59,832 nucleotides of DNA. It comes from Stenotrophomonas raiganjensis (SeqCode) (GTDB taxonomy: Bacteria > Pseudomonadota > Gammaproteobacteria > Xanthomonadales > Xanthomonadaceae). Shown piece after piece: positions 53,491-59,832 of the stretch (its first letter is position 1; each line of letters starts with the position of its first letter). The notes below the pieces were generated by a model, which was given only the letters and a program-made list of their open reading frames with translations, ran no database searches and was not told the origin of the DNA. The DNA lies in contig NZ_JAUTXR010000119.1 in assembly GCF_030658505.1 (NCBI RefSeq), forward strand, positions 1 to 59,832, read 5' to 3'. Made by a program: the position numbers and the translations under genes.

Positions 53491-53909
53491 CGCGCTCAGG
53501 CGGGAAGATGGAAATCTATGCAACGGACAATGGCCGGATCGACGATGGTCGAAATGTGGCCAGCTTCGATCAGAACATGGATGGAAGTGGTCTTGCTCTG
53601 GGCAAGTATCCACCCAATCCCGCAGGACTCTACGACATGATCGATCACGGCCATGAATGGGTTCAGGACTGGTATGAAGCCAGCTACGCGGGAAAGAACC
53701 TACGCGACCCGCAAGGCCCAAAGAATGGGAGCGAGAAGGTCATTCGCAGCAGCACCAATCAAGGCGGGGATTCACTCGCACTTGTGTCGATGACGTTCAC
53801 GCGTGCGTCGCGCGTCCCTGATCCAGCGGCGCGGAAGGATGCCAAAGGCAAGGACATTGAAGCCAATCAGAACTACGGATATGGGTTCCGGCGCGTAGTT
53901 CGCGATTGA
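53488..53909 (+). pseudogene. C-terminal fragment of an FGE-like lipoprotein gene
   Basis: About 140 codons (RSGGKMEIYATDNGRIDDGR, GLYDMIDHGHEWVQDWYEAS, NYGYGFRRVVRD) match the C-terminal half of 54197-55105 with moderate divergence. The start and lipoprotein signal are missing. The junction with the VgrG remnant lies in a GC-rich stretch (GGCGCCGCGC) that could have served as microhomology. Confidence 0.92.
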
Positions 53910-54196
53910 ACATGAGCCAGCGGAGCGAGTGCGCGAAGCACACTCCCTCCGCCATCAGGCAATCAACGTTCTATCATCCGGATTCCGACTTCCTTTGAAG
54001 TGGATCAGGCAGACTGATCCTGTATTGAAGGCAATGCGACGACTGGTCCCTCGGGCTCACCGACACGTCCACTGTACAGACTGAATGGGGCGAACCTACT
54101 GCCGGCCACCAGCGTAGTGCACTCGGCACCACATGGCACTCACTTGGCGCGCCACATCCGCTGCTATTATGCAGCGCTCGGCCAAAGGAATTTCTC

Positions 54197-55105
54197 ATGT
54201 CTCTGCTTTCACTTCGGACAGCTGTCCTGCTAGCCATCCTACCGCTCACCACCACCGCTTGCGCCAAGCAGGAGGCGTCTGGCCAGGTAAAGCGCGATTC
54301 CGGCGCAGCTACACAGCAAAAGATCGTATCTGACCTGGTGCGGATGAAGGGTGGCTCGTTCCTCATGGGCGATTTTGGTCCAGTGCACAACGAGGACAAA
54401 CTGCCCTACAGCGGAGCCATGAATGATGACGTCCTCCGCAAGATCACGCTGGACGACTTTTCGATCATGGCCCACAAGGTATCAATTGAGGACTTTGATG
54501 CATTCACGGACGCGACTGGTCGCCCGAGGGTAGGTACTTCGAAGATTGACGCCAAGCGATATCGCGCCGATTCCAAGGCCGCTGCTGGAGTGAACTGGCA
54601 GGACGCTGTTGACTTCTGCACGTGGGCTGGGAAGGGATCAGGCCGGAAGCTCGCACTCCCAACCGAGGCCCAGTGGGAATACGCGGCGCGATCGGGAGGC
54701 AAGATGGTTTTGTTCGCGACCGATACAGGCAGTATCGAAGATGGCCGCAATGTCGCGAGCTATTCCCAGTACGATGACGGCAGCGGCACAGCTTTGGGCA
54801 AGTTCCCTCCCAATCCGGCCGGACTGTACGACATGACAGACCACGGTTATGAATGGGTACAGGACTGGTACGAGGAAAACTATACTGGGGGAGATGCCAA
54901 AAACCCTCTTGGCCCGAAGAAAGGAACGGAGAAGGTGATTCGAGGAAACGACAGTCACGGCGGCGATTCGCTTGTATTCGTTGCCATGACGTTTGCGCGG
55001 GATCATCGCCCGCCGAATCCTCCAAAGTTTAGAGACACCGATGGGAGCGAGATCGATTCCAATCAGAACGGGAGCCACGGATTCCGTTGCGCCACTCAGG
55101 ATTGA
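54197..55105 (+). CDS. FGE/SUMF1-domain lipoprotein, putative immunity or accessory
   Basis: A 302-residue protein with signal LLAILPLTTTACAKQ (lipobox TTAC). The FGE-sulfatase fold is shown by VRMKGGSFLMGDFG, HKVSIEDFDAFTDATG, LPTEAQWEYAARSGGK, GLYDMTDHGYEWVQDWY and a final HGFRCATQD. True formylglycine-generating enzymes use a Cys pair I cannot identify here, so catalysis is doubtful. AAAGGAA lies 6 bases before the ATG. It converges on the effector gene, so it has its own promoter within 53910-54196. Repeated association with VgrG/effector scars suggests immunity. A periplasmic location is predicted. Confidence 0.8.
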   Translation: MSLLSLRTAVLLAILPLTTTACAKQEASGQVKRDSGAATQQKIVSDLVRMKGGSFLMGDFGPVHNEDKLPYSGAMNDDVLRKITLDDFSIMAHKVSIEDFDAFTDATGRPRVGTSKIDAKRYRADSKAAAGVNWQDAVDFCTWAGKGSGRKLALPTEAQWEYAARSGGKMVLFATDTGSIEDGRNVASYSQYDDGSGTALGKFPPNPAGLYDMTDHGYEWVQDWYEENYTGGDAKNPLGPKKGTEKVIRGNDSHGGDSLVFVAMTFARDHRPPNPPKFRDTDGSEIDSNQNGSHGFRCATQD

Positions 55106-55125
55106 GGAGTCTTGCTGAGCTGATT

Positions 55126-55150
55126 AAAAAGGCGGCGAAGAATCGCCGCC
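55126..55150 (-). terminator. Rho-independent terminator of the 972-residue effector
   Basis: On the minus strand, GGCGGCGA-TTCT-TCGCCGCC is followed by TTTTTAAT. It lies in the gap between the convergent effector and FGE-like genes and is a strong intrinsic terminator for the effector side. Confidence 0.88.
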
Positions 55151-55159
55151 CTGCGGCTC

Positions 55160-58078
55160 TTATGCAAGCATGGTCTGATCATCTCGATCCAGCCACAAGC
55201 TTGGCGGGTCCATCATCGCGAACGTCGGCGATTCAGTACCGTCCAGTGCAGCCAATTGGACTGGATCGTCGATGCTCATGATCTGAGCGACCTCATATCC
55301 CTTCGGGAATTCGTTGAGCAGCTTCGAGCGCTTCTCAAGAAACGATTGCAGATACGAATTCCCTACATCGCCGACCTTGTCGCGGGAGCGCTTGTTCATC
55401 GTCCCGAATACATTCGGCAGATCATTGTTCAACGAGTAACCGTAGTCGAGGAAGCGCACCACGTCACCTTCCGCCTTCCCGCCATCGGGCCGGCGCTTCC
55501 CATCGATTGACATGTGCTGCATGACGTTCATCCACTCCGGCCTGGAAGTAACAGGCTGGAGGATATTCAGCACCGCCTGCTTGTGTCCGGGCAGTGCGTG
55601 GATCTCGATGTCGCCCCAACCCGGAGAGACCTCTGGAAGATTTCGCGCATGTGATTCAGGGTAGTGCCGGGTAACGGCGTAGAGCAACATCCCTCTGGTT
55701 TCTGGCGTCGCGTAGATTAGCCAATCTGGTTTGCTGTTGATGCGATTGACGAGCGCGTCGCGAGCGCTGGCGCGCTGCAGCCGCTCTTGCAGTTTGTCAA
55801 ACCGCTGATTGACTTCTCTAACCGTTTGAGCCAACTCGACACCTAGAGCACTGTCCTCAGCCACCACCATAAAGACCAGTTTGGACAGCACGTCAAATGC
55901 GTCCTGCGCAATATAGGTAAGCCTGATAAATCCCGCGTGGGCCAACTGATAGAAAACCCACTTCACGAATTCCTTCATCCCTCCCACATCGACGGCAAAA
56001 TCAACCGCGCCCTTAGCCCCTACTCCCCAGCACAGCCGCGCTGAGGCCCTGATGCGGAACCTTCCATTGTTGAAGAAGATATGCAATTGAGCACTCGCGC
56101 CAGCGCCTGCGTTCACTGCGACATCCAGGGCGATCTTTGCAAAGCTCACGGGCTCCTTGCGGTCTGGCGGTAGCCAGCGCAGATCGCCAGAGGGCGTAAT
56201 TCCGCCTTCAACACCCGCAAAGACCTCCGCATTGATGTGGACGCCAACACCGCTCTCCTTCGCTGCTGACTCATTCATACCGAACATGCGGACGCGCCGG
56301 GGGTCCATCTGTGCACGCGGCAACCCTCGCTGCGTATCAAAATTTTCCGCCAACGAGTCAGAGCGATCACGTTGAACCGCGGTGGCGACAGGCTTTTTCT
56401 GCACATACTTGATCTCGGCGGAGCCAGCCAAGGTACCCTTCGCGCCGACGAATCCGTAAAGGTCGCAGGACAGGACAAACACGATGGCGCCAAGATCCAC
56501 GTCACCAAACTGCATCTGCCAGCCCTTGATGCTTGGCACGGAGTAGCTATGCGTCCATTTCCCCTCAAAGAGGATCAGCTTGGCAGATGCACTGGCCTCG
56601 GCTTTTGCCGAAGCAATACCTTTCTTTGGATCCCATGTTGCAGCACTGCTTGCGCCCGCACCGGCAACAAAGCGAAGCCATTGTGAAGCGCTCGCAACTT
56701 CATAGGAATCACTCTTCTTCACATGCTCGACGAATTCATTTCCGCCTGACTCGATGATGTCGAAGACGAACGGATCCATCTTCGTCTCGGCCTTCGCAGA
56801 GAGCGTGATCGTACGGAGCGACTTCTTGAAGTCCGCTGCATCGAATGGCTTGGTTCCAGTGACTTCGTGCTTTCCCTCGCTCGATCCACTGACCGGACCG
56901 TCTTTGACCTTGGTGCCGACGGAGGTATTCACTGCCGTGGGAATACCCATGATCCGACGTTTCTTGATCTCTTCGTACTTCTTGGCAGGAATGTAACGAC
57001 GGCGCAGACCCGATCGCTCCGCCATGTTGCCTCCTGCATGACGCCCCTTGTCGTACGTCTCGAAAGTAACGACCTCCTTCAGATCGGTCAGCTTCGAGAA
57101 GTTCTCATTGAGCATTTTCGCCACGTCGTCCTCGGCGATACCCAACGCCTTCTCCGCGGCTGCGACCGCATTCGCGTCGCGCCCCTGAAGGGCATTGTCG
57201 AGATTGGCGCGCGATCGGTGCAGGCCTGCCATGGTGTTCTCGATCATGCCGCTGAGCTCTTCGAACTCACTCCAGACATCCGGCGTCAACAACAGCAGCT
57301 CCTGCGCCTCTGCGTTGAGGATCGCAGGCGCGCTGATCTTTCCGTCAACTCTCGCGGTGCGCCCTTGCCCGGACTCGCTCATCGCGACCTGGCTCTTCAT
57401 GCCAAGCACGTATAGCGTGGTGGATTGCCCCTTGACCAGTGGCTCCAGCATGTCCGTGCTACGGCCGACTTTCGTCCCCGCAAGATTGAAGTGGAATCGA
57501 CGACGTCCGTTGCAGCTGATGCGCGGCGTCATGCCATTCTTGTCAGTATTTCCCTTGATTGGCCTGCCCGCCGAGTCGGTGCCAGCAACCTCGCGCCCCT
57601 TTGCATCCACCGCATAGGCAAGGTAGGGAGCATTGGGCACCGCCTTCTGGTCGGCCTGCATCTGGAACTTCACCCGGAAATAGGGCTGCAGTTCAAGCGC
57701 GCACTGGATCGGTGCCATCGTCATGATGGTGCTGTTGAGCTGAAGCTCGATATCGTGCGAGACCGCCTTCTTCTGGCGCCCCGCGAAGTCCGGTTGCACC
57801 CACTTGCGCTGGTCGAAGTCCCAGACTTCCAGCTGGAACCGAATCGTACTCGGCGGTAAATAGGGGACCTGAAATCCAGGTTTGACCCCCTTGTCCAGGG
57901 GATTCTGCAGCGGATTCGGCGTAGTGTTCACAAACTTCGTGAGACCCTGCGCGTCAGTTGTTCCATTGACGACTTCATTGCGATCGGGCAACTGCAGAAT
58001 CCGATAGCGGACGTTCGCAGCCGGTCGTTGCTGGCCATTGTCAGCCAGGTAATAGAGTCTGAAGTTTCCAGTTGCCAT
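55160..58078 (-). CDS. Large T6SS effector with transthyretin-like N-terminus, toxin activity unknown
   Basis: A 972-residue protein directly downstream of VgrG (36-bp gap) with no signal peptide. Residues about 5-50 (RLYYLADNG...GTTDAQGLTKFV) and about 130-190 (VPNAPYLAYAV...GNTDKNGMT) look like two transthyretin-like repeats. A helical middle follows (EELSGMIENT, 265-340). A beta-rich region around 500-700 includes hydrophobic stretches (DLGAIVFVLSCDLYGFVGAK; FVKWVFYQLAHAGFIRLTYI) that could insert in membranes. No catalytic motif is evident. GGAAGAG precedes the ATG. A pore-forming or membrane toxin fits the multi-pass candidate immunity proteins, but this is inference. Confidence 0.78.
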   Translation of the reverse strand: MATGNFRLYYLADNGQQRPAANVRYRILQLPDRNEVVNGTTDAQGLTKFVNTTPNPLQNPLDKGVKPGFQVPYLPPSTIRFQLEVWDFDQRKWVQPDFAGRQKKAVSHDIELQLNSTIMTMAPIQCALELQPYFRVKFQMQADQKAVPNAPYLAYAVDAKGREVAGTDSAGRPIKGNTDKNGMTPRISCNGRRRFHFNLAGTKVGRSTDMLEPLVKGQSTTLYVLGMKSQVAMSESGQGRTARVDGKISAPAILNAEAQELLLLTPDVWSEFEELSGMIENTMAGLHRSRANLDNALQGRDANAVAAAEKALGIAEDDVAKMLNENFSKLTDLKEVVTFETYDKGRHAGGNMAERSGLRRRYIPAKKYEEIKKRRIMGIPTAVNTSVGTKVKDGPVSGSSEGKHEVTGTKPFDAADFKKSLRTITLSAKAETKMDPFVFDIIESGGNEFVEHVKKSDSYEVASASQWLRFVAGAGASSAATWDPKKGIASAKAEASASAKLILFEGKWTHSYSVPSIKGWQMQFGDVDLGAIVFVLSCDLYGFVGAKGTLAGSAEIKYVQKKPVATAVQRDRSDSLAENFDTQRGLPRAQMDPRRVRMFGMNESAAKESGVGVHINAEVFAGVEGGITPSGDLRWLPPDRKEPVSFAKIALDVAVNAGAGASAQLHIFFNNGRFRIRASARLCWGVGAKGAVDFAVDVGGMKEFVKWVFYQLAHAGFIRLTYIAQDAFDVLSKLVFMVVAEDSALGVELAQTVREVNQRFDKLQERLQRASARDALVNRINSKPDWLIYATPETRGMLLYAVTRHYPESHARNLPEVSPGWGDIEIHALPGHKQAVLNILQPVTSRPEWMNVMQHMSIDGKRRPDGGKAEGDVVRFLDYGYSLNNDLPNVFGTMNKRSRDKVGDVGNSYLQSFLEKRSKLLNEFPKGYEVAQIMSIDDPVQLAALDGTESPTFAMMDPPSLWLDRDDQTMLA

Positions 58079-58114
58079 GATCTCTTCCTTGTCGCGCCGC
58101 AGCGGTCTGCGCGC

Positions 58115-59832
58115 TTACGCTTCGTCGTTGAGGTAATAGCCTTCGTGCTTGGTTTCACCGTCGCCGACGAAGAGATGGATGTTCTGCGGGCCCTTGGTCA
58201 CCACCTGCTCGGTTTCACCCTGCGCATTGGTAGTGCCTTCCCGCGTACTACCATCGGGCATCACAAGCACGTACGGTGAATTCGGCATTGGCTTTCCCGC
58301 GAAATCGCGAAGCACGTACTTGAGCTTGTAGGCGTCAGCTGGATTAGGAAGTACCAGCGGTGCGTTGACACTCGCCGGCCCCACCCACTCCCGCTGGCTC
58401 GCCTTGAATTCCACCTTCCCCGGCGCGCCCAGCTCGATGTTGTCGCCCTCGATGCGGATGTAGGCACCCGCCGCGGTCGCCAGCAGGTGCTTGCTCGGCG
58501 CCGACAGCTGCACGTCCGCTTCGGTGCTGGCGATGCGCACCTGGGTCTTGGCCGCCACGATCGCCTGGTTCTTGTGCGCGCGCGCGCTCACCTTGCCCTG
58601 CGCCGCGTGCAGCGCGATGCCACGCTCCTGGTTCGGGCTCTCGGCGCTGGGCTGCGCGCCGGCGGTGTACAGCACCAGGCCGCCGGCCACGGCCATCGTC
58701 AGTGAGCCCTGCGTCATCCAGTTCAACGCCACGCCGCTGGCCAGGGTCGTGTGGGTGCCGCTCACCCAGACCTGGTCGGCCGGGGTCAGGCTCAGCACGC
58801 CGGCCACGCCGCTGCCCAGCAGCACCGGCGCACTCCAGCCCGGTGCTTCGCCATCGCCCCCGGCGATGCTGCCGGCGGAACTGCCGCTGTGGGTGGCACG
58901 TAGCGCTTCCTGCAGTTCGGTCAGGGTGGTATCGACCGGAAGCGCATTCGGGTCATTGGGTAGCTGCGCCTGCTGGTTGGCGGCCGATTCTGCCAGCTGC
59001 TGCAGCAGCTGCTGGCTTTCCTGCAGCTGGCTCAGTGCCTGCGGCGCCGCCATCTGAGGCGTGCCCTGCTCGGTGGTCAGCAGCAGCCCGCGACCGGCGC
59101 GCAGCGCGCCTTGGGCCTGCGTGGCCAGCTCCACGCCGAAGCCGCGCTCGCCCTCGCGCACGTTGTCCTGGCCTCCCTTGAGGTGCCCCAGGGTCAGCGT
59201 GGTCTCGTGCTGGGTGGTGGACAGCTGCGCGCGGCCCTGCCCGGGCGTGTCGTCGAAGCGCAGCTGCTGATACCCACCAGTGCCGCCCTGGCTGTCGGCC
59301 AGCGCCTGGCTCTTGAAGCCGGTATACACGGCCGCGTGGTCATTGCCCTCGAACCAGGCGGCGGCGTTGCCGGTGGCGTTGGCGCCACCGCCGTTGATCT
59401 GGTTGTGCTGCGCATCCTGCTGGCCACGGCCGTTGTAGACCGCGCCGACCACTACCGGGCGATCGATGTCCCCTTCCAGGAACGCCACCAGCACTTCCTG
59501 CCCACGGCGCGGCAGCACCACGCCGCCCCAGTTGTCGCCAGCCCAGGGCGTCATCACCCGCACCCAGGTCCAGGCGCCACCGTTGGCCGGTGCATTGTCA
59601 TCGCCACCGGGGTGGGCCAGGCCGCTGCTGGCGTTGCCGCCGCGCTGCCACGGGAACTGCACCTTGATGCGGTGGTCGCGGTCGGACAGCAGCGGGTCAC
59701 CGTCGCTGACCACGATGGCACTGAGCGTGCCGGTGATGGTCGGGCGCGGGTGCAGATGCGCGCCGTGGCCGTCCTCGGTCTGGGGTCGATAGGTCACTTC
59801 GGCCGGGATGGCGACGAAGCGGTTGTCGTAGA
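58115..59832 (-). CDS. vgrG: VgrG with C-terminal transthyretin-like extension (partial)
   Basis: A VgrG whose N-terminus lies beyond the right edge. The visible 571 codons hold the gp5/OB-fold (IKVQFPWQRGGNASSGL, RVMTPWAGDNWGGVVLPRRG, AFLEGDIDRPVVVGAVYNGR), the DUF2345-type needle and, after LVLPNPA, a tail of about 70 residues. That tail (YKLKYVLRDFAGKPMPNSPY, then GTTNAQGETEQV) is transthyretin-like, the type of extension known to bind effectors on some VgrGs. It differs clearly from the two VgrGs at 16940 and 26231, forming a separate lineage. It is the parent type of both VgrG remnants. Confidence 0.93.
   Translation of the reverse strand, partial: YDNRFVAIPAEVTYRPQTEDGHGAHLHPRPTITGTLSAIVVSDGDPLLSDRDHRIKVQFPWQRGGNASSGLAHPGGDDNAPANGGAWTWVRVMTPWAGDNWGGVVLPRRGQEVLVAFLEGDIDRPVVVGAVYNGRGQQDAQHNQINGGGANATGNAAAWFEGNDHAAVYTGFKSQALADSQGGTGGYQQLRFDDTPGQGRAQLSTTQHETTLTLGHLKGGQDNVREGERGFGVELATQAQGALRAGRGLLLTTEQGTPQMAAPQALSQLQESQQLLQQLAESAANQQAQLPNDPNALPVDTTLTELQEALRATHSGSSAGSIAGGDGEAPGWSAPVLLGSGVAGVLSLTPADQVWVSGTHTTLASGVALNWMTQGSLTMAVAGGLVLYTAGAQPSAESPNQERGIALHAAQGKVSARAHKNQAIVAAKTQVRIASTEADVQLSAPSKHLLATAAGAYIRIEGDNIELGAPGKVEFKASQREWVGPASVNAPLVLPNPADAYKLKYVLRDFAGKPMPNSPYVLVMPDGSTREGTTNAQGETEQVVTKGPQNIHLFVGDGETKHEGYYLNDEA

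Overview
The window looks like chromosome from the Stenotrophomonas maltophilia complex. It is GC-rich and carries GTAG-headed palindromic repeats of the SMAG type between genes. It also shows the gene styles expected of Xanthomonadaceae. The species call rests on the repeats and on recognition from memory, not on a search.

Region 1 (about 1-13,050) is ordinary chromosome: an MFS exporter with a divergent LysR regulator, a periplasmic amidohydrolase, an ankyrin lipoprotein with a divergent LysR regulator, a DUF3806 protein, a cytosine-deaminase-like hydrolase, a UbiC-like protein, a lipoprotein, a TonB-dependent receptor and a GNAT acetyltransferase. Small palindromes separate most convergent pairs. 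The far left edge holds an 84-bp inverted repeat and a 181-bp multi-hairpin element.

Region 2 (about 13,040-28,990) holds two type VI secretion (T6SS) VgrG/effector modules, all on the minus strand. One is VgrG, DUF4123 adaptor, DUF3304-like putative immunity protein and a Tle1-type DUF2235 phospholipase, with a CDP-diacylglycerol pyrophosphatase downstream. The other is VgrG, a lipoprotein, a 1205-residue cell-wall effector (M23 peptidase, a second degenerate M23-like unit split by inserts, EF-hand, lysozyme-like C-terminus) and three small exported putative immunity proteins.

Region 3 (about 29,200-38,600) is a partial T6SS core: tssA, an OmpA-like gene, tagF, tssM, a membrane protein possibly related to DUF2875/Tla3, a PAAR tip gene and a TagX-like M15 peptidoglycan peptidase. 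The sheath, tube, baseplate, ClpV, TssJ and TssL genes are not in this window.

Region 4 (about 39,500-59,832) is the most unusual part. Nine paralogous multi-pass membrane proteins (DUF6708-like, sharing a WEF(I/V)R-x-Y/F-M motif) lie on the minus strand, parts of them in markedly lower-GC DNA. They are mixed with wrecked pieces of a third kind of VgrG, of its effector, of a formylglycine-generating-enzyme (FGE)-like lipoprotein, of a further paralog and of an IS5-type transposase. At the right end stands an apparently complete module: FGE-like lipoprotein (+), a 972-residue effector (-) and a VgrG (-) that runs off the edge. The two VgrG scars fit deletions inside an ancestral tandem array of FGE-effector-VgrG modules. 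My reading is that toxin cassettes were lost or swapped at this site while putative immunity genes accumulated. That is inference and needs tests.
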